A stretch of DNA of 40,493 nucleotides. It comes from Bryobacterales bacterium (lineage in GTDB: Bacteria > Acidobacteriota > Terriglobia > Bryobacterales > Bryobacteraceae). The stretch is from positions 1-40,493 of the forward strand of contig JAEUQF010000168.1 in assembly GCA_016789745.1 (NCBI GenBank), read 5' to 3'. Below the pieces are notes generated by a model. The model ran no database searches and was not told the DNA's origin. It saw only the letters and a program-made list of their open reading frames with translations. Position numbers and translations under genes: made by a program. Of this stretch, positions 30,995 to 38,566 are shown piece after piece (position 1 is the first letter of the stretch; the number at the start of each line of letters is the position of its first letter).

Positions 30995-31267
30995 CACCCG
31001 ATTTTATCCAAGGCCTGCTCGAAATCGGCAAGCAGGTCGCGCCAGTCTTCACAGCCGACGGAGATACGCACCAACCCATCGGTGACGCCGGCGATTTCGA
31101 GTTCTTCGGCCGAGACCGAGGAATGGGTTGTCGAGCGCGGATGGGAGACCAGCGTCTCGACGCCGCCCAGCGAGACGGCGTTGCGCGCCAGTTGCACACT
31201 TCGCAGGAAGGCGAAGGCGGCGGGCTTGCCGCCCTTGAGCACCAGCGACATCATGGCGCCGGGGTAA
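29693..31267 (+). CDS. Nucleotidyltransferase, candidate type IV toxin; runs on past its natural end
   Basis: Residues 1-275 fit a nucleotidyltransferase of the GSU2403/NTP_transf_8 or AbiEii-like group. They contain VVIVGGWAHRLYHLH with the Gly-Gly, FDADVALPG with Asp51 and Asp53 as metal ligands, GFYAEFLTPLIG with a third acidic residue, and GFLAQKLLIHRKRDAADQAKD followed by a helical C-terminus (TIREAAAMAADRD). Such enzymes transfer nucleotides to RNA or protein and act as toxins beside AbiEi regulators. The conserved part ends near 30520. The frame then continues without a stop to 31267, antisense to the lipoprotein gene and part of the PLP-enzyme gene, which is unlikely to be functional protein. 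Start at 29693, four bases after the antitoxin stop. Confidence 0.7.
   Translation: MTADHAGFGRLVTALGPWLEQVVIVGGWAHRLYHLHPSAQALEFAPLMTFDADVALPGLAPARLPSIRELLVDAGFREDFLGDDRPPATHYRLKDSGSGFYAEFLTPLIGSELTRDGKRKATAHVAGVNSQQLRFIELLLDNPWQVPLQAGELGLSEPRTVRIASPVGFLAQKLLIHRKRDAADQAKDILYLHDTLQVFGARLEELQQDWIGQLQPRLHPKDAKLVSTAANWLFGEVTDTIREAAAMAADRDLDPHDVQQACRYGLSIVLAAKKSARAFRAGLSGLCGAFHLAPHLPALTGVVGPVAGVVIAIDQHPRGELAHAGDGGIGQRDDGRVAGPFDPDRHRHVHIVRAVLDAGMDEPGIAGQPRCLADGVLILAHLFAERKLTGQYGTGHGGFELAFEACLLGLAGGGARAGRKRDKSEQGSQTGVTHHPILSKACSKSASRSRQSSQPTEIRTNPSVTPAISSSSAETEEWVVERGWETSVSTPPSETALRASCTLRRKAKAAGLPPLSTSDIMAPG
30513..30546. terminator. Hairpins at the convergent junction
   Basis: Two small stems lie exactly where both convergent genes should end: AAAGC (30513-30517) with GCTTT (30524-30528), and CCGGA (30534-30538) with TCCGG (30542-30546). 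They look like a bidirectional terminator but lie inside both open frames. Confidence 0.4.
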
Positions 31268-32247
31268 TCGCACTGGTCCTTATAGATCCGAATCTGTTCG
31301 GGGTCGTCGAACAGCGAGGGGTAGTAGATCTTCTCGATATGCCGGTGGCCGTTGAGCCGTTCGGCGATGCGTTGGGCATTCTTGCTGGCGCGATTCATGC
31401 GCAGGCGCACGGTGGGTAGGCGCGAATCGAGCATCCAGCATTCGTCGGGCTGGAGGATGTTGCCGAACAGGCCGCGGCGGCTCTTGATGGGGCGCATCAA
31501 CTCCGGCGATGCGGTGAGGGCGAAGCCGCCGAGCAGATCGCTGAAGCCGCCCAGGTACTTGGTGGCGGAGTAAAGGACCACATCGGCACCGAGTTCGAGC
31601 GGATGCTGGAAAGCGGGTCCGAGGAACGTATTGTCCACCATCACGAGGGGCTTATCGGGGTGCGCTCGGGCGGCTTCGGCGGCACGGCGGATATCGGCCA
31701 TGACCAGGGTGGGATTGGCCGGCGTCTCCAATAAAACAACGCGCAGGTTCTTTGTTTCGGCGATGGCGGTGGTGAGAGCTTCGGTCTGGCCGGCGCGGAC
31801 GGCAGTGCCGCTGATGCCGAAGGGTTCCAGAAACTCATGGATGAGGTGCTGGGTTCCGCCGTAGAGGGGTACCGTGTAGACGATGTGGTCGCCGGGTTTG
31901 GCGAAGGCAAGGATGGCGGTCATGATGGCGGCCATGCCGGAGTTGAAGACGGCCGCTGCCTGGGCGCCTGGTTCCAGCGGGACGATCTGGTCCTCCAGGA
32001 TTTCGGCGTTGGGGTGATTGAATCGGGAATAGATGAGGCCGACCTCTTCGCCGGCCTCGCGTTGGGCGCGGCCGCCCATGATGGCGAAGGCGCGTTCGGC
32101 AGCTTCGGGGGTATCGAAGACGTAGGTGGAGCTGCGGAAGACGGCGGGGCGCGCGGAGCCGACACTGAGGGCCGGATCGAAGCCGCGCGTCAACACCGCA
32201 GTTGGCGGACGTAGGGAGTGTTCTTTTTTGTTGCTCATACCGCTCAC
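30994..32247 (-). CDS. Cys/Met-metabolism PLP-dependent enzyme (cystathionine gamma-synthase / methionine gamma-lyase family)
   Basis: The 417-residue protein is a fold-type I PLP enzyme. It contains YSRFNHPNAEILEDQIVPLE, a phosphate-binding loop FNSGMAAIMTAI, the stacking Tyr in VPLYGGTQHLI, LLETPANPTLVMADI, VMVDNTFLGPAFQHPL and the PLP Lys in VLYSATKYLGGFSD. The C-terminal SLGGVETLVSHPRSTTHS is diagnostic. Members catalyse transsulfuration, O-acylhomoserine sulfhydrylation or gamma-lysis, which cannot be separated here. It is the first gene of a two-gene unit with the lipoprotein gene. Upstream lies repeat copy B. The start is at 32247 (MSGMSNKKEHS) or possibly four codons later (MSNKKEHS). 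Confidence 0.9.
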   Translation of the reverse strand: MSGMSNKKEHSLRPPTAVLTRGFDPALSVGSARPAVFRSSTYVFDTPEAAERAFAIMGGRAQREAGEEVGLIYSRFNHPNAEILEDQIVPLEPGAQAAAVFNSGMAAIMTAILAFAKPGDHIVYTVPLYGGTQHLIHEFLEPFGISGTAVRAGQTEALTTAIAETKNLRVVLLETPANPTLVMADIRRAAEAARAHPDKPLVMVDNTFLGPAFQHPLELGADVVLYSATKYLGGFSDLLGGFALTASPELMRPIKSRRGLFGNILQPDECWMLDSRLPTVRLRMNRASKNAQRIAERLNGHRHIEKIYYPSLFDDPEQIRIYKDQCDYPGAMMSLVLKGGKPAAFAFLRSVQLARNAVSLGGVETLVSHPRSTTHSSVSAEELEIAGVTDGLVRISVGCEDWRDLLADFEQALDKIG

Positions 32248-32253
32248 TTGGAG

Positions 32254-32304
32254 TGTAGCGCCGCGGCAAAACGCAGACAGCTACCGCCTCTCCCCGGTAC
32301 TCCT
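32254..32304. repeat. Dispersed repeat, copy B
   Basis: It matches copy A at 24924-24950 at 23 of 27 positions (TGTAGCG...CGCAGACAG) and also carries GGTACTCCT, here after 15 bases. The stem seen in copy A is weaker. It lies just upstream of the PLP-enzyme gene. Confidence 0.5.
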
Positions 32305-32354
32305 TAGGAAGGCGCAATGGGAACATTCGCGGTGCATCTAAGAACATCCCCTGA

Positions 32355-32383
32355 TTGGGCGATGCCGGGCGTCCCGGTATGAT
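32355..32383 (+). promoter_or_regulatory. Sigma-70-type promoter of the small HTH gene
   Basis: TTGGGC (32355-32360) and TATGAT (32378-32383) are separated by 17 bases. Transcription would start near 32390, about 23 bases before the ATG at 32413. Confidence 0.6.
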
Positions 32384-32412
32384 TTAAGAGAACAAGGGTT
32401 ACTAGACGTACT

Positions 32413-32658
32413 ATGAGTCCTACACCGACGAACCGTTCCGCCAAGAGCCATTACACCGAATCGGAAGCAGCTGTTGCGCTCGGGGTCTCGGTGGAACAGC
32501 TGCGAACGTTGATTCGCAGCCATATTGTCAAGACCGACGAAGACATGGCACACGTGGCGGCGGCGACCTATCAACCGTCGGACCTGCTGGTGCTGCGGAT
32601 GATCCTGAAGGGGATGTCCACGGCGCAGTTGGAGAGCGTGCCGGCGGCGACGGTCTGA
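32413..32658 (+). CDS. Small MerR/excisionase-like HTH protein
   Basis: The 81-residue protein has a helix-turn-helix near the N-terminus (YTESEAAVALGVSVEQLRTLIR) similar to MerR and excisionase-type DNA-binding domains, followed by DMAHVAAATYQPSDLLVLRMI. It lacks an effector domain. It is probably a small regulator; similar minimal HTH proteins are common in Acidobacteria. It has its own well-placed promoter and stands alone between two transcription units. Target unknown. Confidence 0.72.
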   Translation: MSPTPTNRSAKSHYTESEAAVALGVSVEQLRTLIRSHIVKTDEDMAHVAAATYQPSDLLVLRMILKGMSTAQLESVPAATV

Positions 32659-32729
32659 AACTGGTCCGATACCGGACGTGCCACCAGCTTCCGAATTTGG
32701 AAGATTGGAGCGGGGGCGTGCCAGCGGTA

Positions 32730-32735
32730 TACAAT
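32730..32735 (+). promoter_or_regulatory. Putative -10 box (TACAAT) for the dehydrogenase gene
   Basis: TACAAT within GGTATACAATGG lies 38 bases before the GTG at 32774, which has a strong AGGAGG ribosome site at 32763-32768. No clear -35 box is seen. Confidence 0.4.
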
Positions 32736-32773
32736 GGCCTTTCCCGAACCTGTCTATACCTTAGGAGGCAATA

Positions 32774-33667
32774 GTGGCGAAACTGGGATTTCTCGGGCTG
32801 GGCATCATGGGCTATCCCATGGCCCGCAACCTGATCCGCGCCGGTCATGATGTGGCGCTGTGGACGAATTCTCCCGAAAAAGCAAAGAAACTGGCCGCTG
32901 ACGAGAAGAGCGGCTTCGTGTGCGAGACGCCCAAGCAGGTGGCCGAGCATGCCGAGTGTGTCTTCCTCTGCGTCGGCGATACGGCCATGAGCGAGAAGGT
33001 CATCTTGGGCGAAGACGGGTTGCTGGAAGGCGCCAAGCCGGGTATGGTGATTGTCGATGCCAGCACGGTAGCGGCCTCACAAAGCCCGAAAATGCGTGAT
33101 TTGCTGGCTCCCAAGGGCGTGCATTTCCTGGATGCCCCCTGCACCGGGTCAAAGCCGGGAGCCGAGGGTGGCACGCTGACCTTCATGGTGGGCGGCGACA
33201 AGGAAGTCTTTGAAAAGGTGAAGCCGTGGCTGGAGCCGATGGGCAAGCAGTTGTTCTACTGCGGTACGCACGGCATGGGCATGAACGCGAAGCTGACGCA
33301 GAACCTGGTTCTTTCCAACATCCTGCAGGCGTTTAACGAGGGTATGGTGCTGGCCACCAAGGCTGGCGTGGAGCCGAAGCTGATGCTGGAGATCCTGGAC
33401 AAGAGCGCGGCCAAGAGCGGGCTGATCAACTTCAAGGCGCCGTTCGTTTTCGCCCGCAACTTCGAGACGAACTTCTCGGTGAAGTGGATGCATAAGGATA
33501 TCGGGCTGATGCTGGAGTCGGCGCGGGAGTTGGGCGTGCCGCTACCGCTGACGGGGCTGACGCAGCAGATGTTCCGGGCGGCAATCGCCAAAGGCCATGG
33601 CGACGAGGATATCTGCTCGACGATCAAGGTTCTGGAAGACTGGGCAGGGGTCGAAGTGAAGGGCTGA
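32774..33667 (+). CDS. NAD(P)-dependent beta-hydroxyacid dehydrogenase (3-hydroxyisobutyrate dehydrogenase-like)
   Basis: The 297-residue protein has an N-terminal Rossmann motif (LGFLGLGIMGYPMARNLIRAGH), the substrate-binding DAPCTGSKPGAEGGTLTFMVGG, and the catalytic Lys in GMNAKLTQNLVLSNI. The all-helical C-terminal domain ends in a KDIGLMLESARELGVPLPL segment. This order defines the beta-HAD family (3-hydroxyisobutyrate, tartronate semialdehyde or succinic semialdehyde reductases). Substrate cannot be assigned. AGGAGG five bases ahead of the GTG at 32774 fixes the start. The gene ends in an intrinsic terminator whose stem includes its TGA stop codon. Confidence 0.92.
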   Translation: MAKLGFLGLGIMGYPMARNLIRAGHDVALWTNSPEKAKKLAADEKSGFVCETPKQVAEHAECVFLCVGDTAMSEKVILGEDGLLEGAKPGMVIVDASTVAASQSPKMRDLLAPKGVHFLDAPCTGSKPGAEGGTLTFMVGGDKEVFEKVKPWLEPMGKQLFYCGTHGMGMNAKLTQNLVLSNILQAFNEGMVLATKAGVEPKLMLEILDKSAAKSGLINFKAPFVFARNFETNFSVKWMHKDIGLMLESARELGVPLPLTGLTQQMFRAAIAKGHGDEDICSTIKVLEDWAGVEVKG

Positions 33668-33688
33668 ACATCAGCCCTACATTTTTTT
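33660..33688 (+). terminator. Intrinsic terminator
   Basis: GGGCTGA (33661-33667) and TCAGCCC (33671-33677) pair perfectly around ACA, with one further A-T pair outside. A run of seven T follows at 33682-33688. The stop codon TGA is the end of the left arm. Confidence 0.88.
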
Positions 33689-33689
33689 G

Positions 33690-33718
33690 TTGCATTCCAG
33701 AATCCCGTATTCTATTAT
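33690..33718 (+). promoter_or_regulatory. Strong sigma-70-type promoter ahead of the structured RNA and dxr
   Basis: TTGCAT (33690-33695) and TATTAT (33713-33718) are spaced by exactly 17 bases, the closest match to consensus in the window. It starts two bases after the terminator T-run. The predicted transcription start is 33724-33726. Confidence 0.7.
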
Positions 33719-33724
33719 TGGAAG

Positions 33725-33913
33725 TAAGCCGGGGAGGCAACTCCCACCAAAGCGAGACTAACCTCATAAAGACCCCTGAAGCAAACCTCCCCGGCGCCCG
33801 CAAGGGTTAACTTCTCCGAAAACGAAAAACCCCCAACACCAAAGACGAGAGAACGCGGCGAGGCCGTACGCCCCCCTGTAGGACCAGCGCGAAAGCTGCT
33901 ATCATCAGCATGG
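33725..33913 (+). ncRNA. Candidate structured leader or small RNA upstream of dxr
   Basis: From the predicted start the transcript folds at once. GCCGGGGAGG (33728-33737) pairs perfectly with CCTCCCCGGC (33786-33795). A competing hairpin GGGAG, loop GCAA, CTCCC (33732-33745) uses part of the same strand. A GNRA hairpin (CCC, GCAA, GGG, 33797-33806) follows. An A/C-rich, mostly unpaired stretch (about 33811-33850) leads to GGCG/CGCC (33857-33872). Then comes a three-part switch: CAGC (33885-33888), GCTG (33895-33898) and CAGC (33906-33909), of which the middle can pair with either neighbour, ending four bases before the dxr GTG. No known riboswitch class was recognised, and no coding frame fits. 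It could be an independent RNA or a cis-regulatory leader. Confidence 0.5.
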
Positions 33914-35149
33914 GTGAAAGACGTTACGGTTCTAGGATCTACGGGATCCATCGGCACCAGCACGCTTGATGTCATCCGGCGCCGGAGCGAGCATTTTCGG
34001 ATTTTTGCGCTGGCAGCCGGACGCAACGTGGAACTGCTTACGGAGCAGATCCGGGAATTTACACCTAAGGTAGTTTGTGTCGGAACTTCCGCCGACGGGG
34101 AGCGTCTCACGGATTGTCTCCGGGAAACGGGAATTCCCCGGGAGTCGTGGCCGGAGATCGTAAGCGGCGCCAAAGGTCGTGTACAAATTTCCATAGATCC
34201 GGAAGTCGACTTCGTGATGTCGGCGATTGTCGGGGTTCCGGGCCTGGAGGCGACCTACGAAGCTGTTCGGCGAGGGAAGCAGGTCGGATTGGCCAATAAG
34301 GAAGTGCTGGTGGCGGCCGGGAGCCTGGTGATGCAGGCGGCCCGGGAGTCGGGAACGGCTCTGCTGCCGGTGGACAGTGAACATAATGGGGCGCACCAGT
34401 GTCTGCGGGCCGGACGGCGGGACGAGGTGCGCAAGCTGATCCTGACGGCTTCCGGTGGCCCCTTCCGGCGCACACCGGCGGCGGAGTTGGAATCCGTAAC
34501 GCCGGAGCAGGCACTGAATCATCCAACCTGGAAGATGGGACCGCGCATCACCATCGATTCGGCGACGTTGATGAACAAAGGCTTCGAAGTCATTGAGGCC
34601 TGCTGGCTGTTTGATCTGCCCCCCGCACAGGTGGAAGTGGTGGTGCATCCGCAATCCACCATACACGCGATGGTGGAATATTCCGACGGCAGTGTGATCG
34701 CACAGGTATCGGCAACGGATATGCGAATGCCGATCCAGTACGCCCTGACGTACCCGGACCGTTGGGAAGCTCCGGTGCCCCGGCTGGACTGGACCGAAGC
34801 GCGGCGATGGGACTTCGAGTCTCCGGATTTTGGAAAGTTTCCGCTGCTGCGGCTGGCCTATGAAGCTATGGCGGCAGGAGGCTCCTCCACCTGCACGCTG
34901 AACGCTGCTGATGAGGTGGCGGTCGGGGCATTTTTGCAGGGAGAAATTCCATTTCCGGGGATTGCCCGTGTGGTTGAGCGTACGCTGGACCGCATGGGGG
35001 TACGGCACCCGGGGACGATCGCGGAATTGCTGGAGATTGACCGGCAGTCACGCGAGGTGGCCCGGCAATTGTGTGACGCGGGGCGCCCGGCGGCGGCAGG
35101 CCACGGCGCGGGGAAAGTACGGAGCGAGAGCTCCCCGAACTTGAATTAA
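33914..35149 (+). CDS. dxr: 1-deoxy-D-xylulose-5-phosphate reductoisomerase
   Basis: Dxr converts DXP to 2-C-methylerythritol 4-phosphate with NADPH, the first committed step of the MEP isoprenoid pathway. It shows the NADPH loop VLGSTGSIGTSTLDVI, GLANKEVLVAAG, the metal-binding PVDSEHNGAHQCL, ASGGPFR, HPTWKMGPRITIDSATLMNK, and VVHPQSTIHAMVEYSDG. The 411 residues match the family, apart from a low-complexity tail (AAAGHGAGKVRSE). The start is GTG at 33914 (MKDVTVLGSTG). No clear ribosome site precedes it, and the region just ahead can form alternative hairpins. rseP follows after ten bases. Confidence 0.96.
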   Translation: MKDVTVLGSTGSIGTSTLDVIRRRSEHFRIFALAAGRNVELLTEQIREFTPKVVCVGTSADGERLTDCLRETGIPRESWPEIVSGAKGRVQISIDPEVDFVMSAIVGVPGLEATYEAVRRGKQVGLANKEVLVAAGSLVMQAARESGTALLPVDSEHNGAHQCLRAGRRDEVRKLILTASGGPFRRTPAAELESVTPEQALNHPTWKMGPRITIDSATLMNKGFEVIEACWLFDLPPAQVEVVVHPQSTIHAMVEYSDGSVIAQVSATDMRMPIQYALTYPDRWEAPVPRLDWTEARRWDFESPDFGKFPLLRLAYEAMAAGGSSTCTLNAADEVAVGAFLQGEIPFPGIARVVERTLDRMGVRHPGTIAELLEIDRQSREVARQLCDAGRPAAAGHGAGKVRSESSPNLN

Positions 35150-35159
35150 GGCGATATCT

Positions 35160-36479
35160 ATGGGTGTTCTCGAGAACGTTTGGTGGCTGCTGGTCCTGAT
35201 CGGGGTGATGATCCTCATCCACGAATTGGGCCATTATTGGGCGGCGCGCTTCTTCGATGTGAAGGTGGAGGCGTTCAGTTTCGGCTTCGGTCCGCGGCTG
35301 TTCGGCTTCAAGCGCGGCGAGACGGATTTCCGGTTCTCGTTATTTCTGTTTGGCGGCTACGTGAAGATGGCCGGCGAGCAGGCGGGCGATGAATCCGCGG
35401 CAGACCCGCGTTCGTTCCAGGCCAAGCCGCGCTGGCAGCGTCTGATTGTGGTGGCGGCCGGCCCGATCATGAACATTGTGCTGGCGGTGGCGCTGGTGAC
35501 GGGTCTGTACACTGTTCGGTTCCCGAAGGTGCCGGAAGTCAAACAGCCGGTGATCGGGTTTGTGAAGGAAGATAGCGCGGCGGCGAAGGCGGGCATCAAG
35601 GAAGGCGACCGCGTTCTGGCGATTGAGGATATCCAGGCGCCCACCTGGGAAGACATCACGGTGAAGGAGATCGCGGCGGCGAACCGGGCTGTTCCGGTGC
35701 TGCTGGAGCGCGCCGGAACCAAGGCAGAGGAGGTGGTGCAGGTCACTCCGGTGCTGGACGAGAAGAATGGCATAGGGGTGATTGGCTGGTCCGAGGCGAT
35801 GCCCGTACAGGTGGCGAGTGTGGAGCCGGGAATGGAAGCCGAGCGTGCGGGCCTCAAGAAGGGCGACGTTCTGATTGCGGCCGATGGGCAGCCGGTGCGG
35901 TCGACTTTGAAGTTGCACGAGATCATGAAGCTGAGCCAGGGCAAGCCGGTGGAGTTGACCTACGTGCGCGACAAGCAGGAGCAGAAGGTGCAGGTGAGTC
36001 CGCAGCAACGCACCATTGACGGGCAAACGCGGTGGCTGATCGGCGTACGGCTGGAGAGCCCGGTGACGCTGGTTTCGCTGTCGATTCCGGATGCCTTCCG
36101 CGAGTCGGTGAAGGCGAATACGCGAAATGCGGGGCTGATCTTCGGATTCCTGAAAGGCATTGTGGAGCGGCGCATGTCGCCCAAGAGCCTGGAAGGGCCA
36201 ATCCGTATTGCGCAAATTTCCACCGAAGCCGCCCGCGAAGGTCCCACATCGTTCATCAGCCTGATGGCGATGGTGAGTCTGAATCTGGCGATCTTCAACC
36301 TGCTGCCGGTACCGATTCTCGACGGCGGCGTGATCGTCCTGCTGCTGATCGAGATGCTGATGCGGCGCGACCTGAGTCTGACGGTAAAGGAAGCCGTGTT
36401 CAAGGTTGGCTTCGTGTTCCTGATGATGTTGGTGGTGTTCGTGCTCTACAACGACTTGACGAAGGTGTTGCCAGGGTAA
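35160..36479 (+). CDS. rseP: Site-2 zinc protease RseP (M50B)
   Basis: RseP is a membrane-embedded protease that cleaves anti-sigma factors or signal peptides within the membrane. The 439-residue protein has HELGH at 21-25 in the first transmembrane helix and the FGFGPRLF and FGGYVKMAGE loops. Two PDZ domains follow (about 115-200 and 205-285, with AGIKEGDRVLAI and AGLKKGDVLIAADG). The second metal motif is NLLPVPILDGG, and C-terminal helices end the protein. The dxr-rseP order is common in bacteria. The ntrYX pair follows after 47 bases, so all four may share the promoter at 33690. Confidence 0.95.
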   Translation: MGVLENVWWLLVLIGVMILIHELGHYWAARFFDVKVEAFSFGFGPRLFGFKRGETDFRFSLFLFGGYVKMAGEQAGDESAADPRSFQAKPRWQRLIVVAAGPIMNIVLAVALVTGLYTVRFPKVPEVKQPVIGFVKEDSAAAKAGIKEGDRVLAIEDIQAPTWEDITVKEIAAANRAVPVLLERAGTKAEEVVQVTPVLDEKNGIGVIGWSEAMPVQVASVEPGMEAERAGLKKGDVLIAADGQPVRSTLKLHEIMKLSQGKPVELTYVRDKQEQKVQVSPQQRTIDGQTRWLIGVRLESPVTLVSLSIPDAFRESVKANTRNAGLIFGFLKGIVERRMSPKSLEGPIRIAQISTEAAREGPTSFISLMAMVSLNLAIFNLLPVPILDGGVIVLLLIEMLMRRDLSLTVKEAVFKVGFVFLMMLVVFVLYNDLTKVLPG

Positions 36480-36526
36480 AGGGGCAGTTGCAGCGGAGGC
36501 GGCGTTACGATAGAAGCTAGCCGCTT

Positions 36527-38566
36527 ATGAACAAGCGCCTCGCCTTCGCAACCGGATTGGTGTTGCTGGCCATCTCGTTCTCGCTGGTGATCTGGCAAAG
36601 CTCATTCAGCTTCGGCGAGTTCGGGCCCACCACCATGCCCCAGGCCTATGTATTCTGGGCGGTCTCGATCCTTGTCTTCCTATTAACGGTAACGCTGAGC
36701 TTCATGCTGCTGCGTACGGCGTTGAAGCTGTATGTGGAGCGGCAGCGTAGACATGAGGGGTCGCGCATCAAGTCGCGGCTCGTGTTTGGGGCGCTGGCGC
36801 TCAGCTTCATGCCGGTGCTGTTCCTGGTGCTGTTCAGCGTGTCCATTCTCAATTTCAACCTGCTGGCGTGGTTCACGCGACCGGCGCAGAATATGCGTTG
36901 GAGCCTGATTGAAGTTGGTAACGCCATGGACCAGGAGGCGCAGAAGCGGGCGGCGCTGCTGGCGCGCCTGGTGGCGTCGCAACCCAAGCCGTCTGACGCC
37001 GAGTTGAAGAAATTCTGCGCCGAACAGCACGTGTTGGAACTGTGGGTGGAGGAGTCCAAAGGCAAGCGGACGTTCTGGTGTGAACCGTCCGATAAGGAGC
37101 CGCGGCGATCAGTGGAAGGGCATGCGCCGTTGGGTGCCGATGCGATGCTGGCGGTGCGCCTGGTGATGCCGATGGATTTCGCCGAAAAGCAGCGCGAGAT
37201 CCAGCGCGAGGTCGCCGAGTTCGATCAGTTCGCTAAGCAGCGGAAGGAATTCCGGAACCTCTACCTGCTGCTGCTTTCCGTAATCACGCTGTTCATTCTG
37301 TTTGTGGCCACCTGGATCGCGCAGTTCATGGCACGGCAGCTGAGCGATCCGATTTCGGCGCTGCTGATTGCGGCGGGTGAAGTGCGGAAGGGCAACCTCT
37401 CTCACCGCATTGCCCACGATGCCATTGATGAGATGGGCGCGCTGGTGCGGTCCTTCAACGAAATGACCAGTGACCTGGAGGCGAACACGCGCGAGTTGGA
37501 ACGGCGCCGGCGTTTCACCGAAACCATCTTGGAGAGTATTCCGACGGCGGTGTTATCGCTCGATAGCGACGGGCGCATCCAGCGCGCGAATCCGGCGCTG
37601 CGCAAGCTGTTCCCGCACTTGAAGGCCGATACCGCGGTGCGCATGGAAGATCTGTTGCCTGCCGAGGAGATGCAGGAATTCCGCTATTTGGCCAATCGTG
37701 CGCGACGAACGGGGGTGTCGTCGCGGCAACTGGAGTTCCGGCGCGACCGGCGCACCTATCACCTGGGCGCCACCATTGCGGCCTTGGACGAAAACGCTGG
37801 CTTTGTGGTGGTGTTGGAAGACACTAGCGAAATGCTGCGAACCGAAAAGGCGGCGGCCTGGCACGAGGTGGCCAGCTACGTGGCGCATGAGATTAAGAAT
37901 CCGCTGACACCGATCGCGCTATCGGCCGAACGCATTCTCCGGCAGATTGACCGGCTGCCGGTGCCGCCGGAATCGACGCGCGTGATTCGCGAATGCTGCG
38001 TGACCACGCTACGAGAAGTGGAATCGGTGAAGACGCTGGTGAACGAGTTCGCGCAGTTCGCCCGCTTCCCGGCGGCGCAATTGACACCGTGCGATGTGAA
38101 CGAAGTGGTGGAGAACGCGTTGACGGTGTTTCAGGGGCGGCTGGAGCGCATCGACTTCCGCAAGCAGTTGGGCGAAGGGCTGCCGCCGGTGAATCTGGAT
38201 CGGGAGCAGTTCAAGCGCGTGGTGGTGAACCTGGTGGACAACGCGGCCGAGGCGATGCAGGATTCGCTGGTGCGGCGGCTGACCGTAGTGACGCGGCTGG
38301 TGACTTCCGATACGATCGAGTTGACCGTAGCTGATACGGGGCATGGTGTATCGCCGGAGGATCGCGAGCGGCTGTTCCTGCCGTACTTCTCCACCAAGGG
38401 CCGGGGCACCGGTTTGGGCCTGGCGATTGTGAGCCACATCCTGAATGAGCACCACGCGCAGATCCGCGTGGAAGACAATCAGCCGGCCGGGGCGAAGTTC
38501 ATTGTGGAACTGCGAGCCCTGCCGGTGACGGAGAGTGAATGGAAGGCAGTGGAAGTGAATACATGA
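36527..38566 (+). CDS. ntrY: NtrY-type membrane sensor histidine kinase
   Basis: The 679-residue protein has two N-terminal transmembrane helices (about 5-25 and 43-65) and a third (about 87-110). An extracytoplasmic segment, a fourth helix (about 245-270) and HAMP (about 270-325) follow, then PAS (335-440) and the kinase core. The H-box SYVAHEIKNPLTPIALSAER has His454. The N-box VVNLVDNAAEAM, the G1 box VADTGHG and the G2 box GRGTGLGLAIV are all intact, unlike the pseudo-kinase at 8125. This layout is typical of NtrY, which signals nitrogen, redox or envelope state to NtrX. The stop overlaps the ntrX start by four bases (ATGA). Confidence 0.93.
   Translation: MNKRLAFATGLVLLAISFSLVIWQSSFSFGEFGPTTMPQAYVFWAVSILVFLLTVTLSFMLLRTALKLYVERQRRHEGSRIKSRLVFGALALSFMPVLFLVLFSVSILNFNLLAWFTRPAQNMRWSLIEVGNAMDQEAQKRAALLARLVASQPKPSDAELKKFCAEQHVLELWVEESKGKRTFWCEPSDKEPRRSVEGHAPLGADAMLAVRLVMPMDFAEKQREIQREVAEFDQFAKQRKEFRNLYLLLLSVITLFILFVATWIAQFMARQLSDPISALLIAAGEVRKGNLSHRIAHDAIDEMGALVRSFNEMTSDLEANTRELERRRRFTETILESIPTAVLSLDSDGRIQRANPALRKLFPHLKADTAVRMEDLLPAEEMQEFRYLANRARRTGVSSRQLEFRRDRRTYHLGATIAALDENAGFVVVLEDTSEMLRTEKAAAWHEVASYVAHEIKNPLTPIALSAERILRQIDRLPVPPESTRVIRECCVTTLREVESVKTLVNEFAQFARFPAAQLTPCDVNEVVENALTVFQGRLERIDFRKQLGEGLPPVNLDREQFKRVVVNLVDNAAEAMQDSLVRRLTVVTRLVTSDTIELTVADTGHGVSPEDRERLFLPYFSTKGRGTGLGLAIVSHILNEHHAQIRVEDNQPAGAKFIVELRALPVTESEWKAVEVNT

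Noticed and set aside
30548..31267. C-terminal 240 codons of the nucleotidyltransferase frame as real protein
   Set aside because: Antisense to a lipoprotein with a convincing signal and to a PLP-enzyme gene; sequence is low in structure-like pattern.
33715..34194. 159-codon minus-strand frame over the dxr leader
   Set aside because: Mostly antisense to dxr; the leader part is explained by RNA pairing and a plus-strand promoter.
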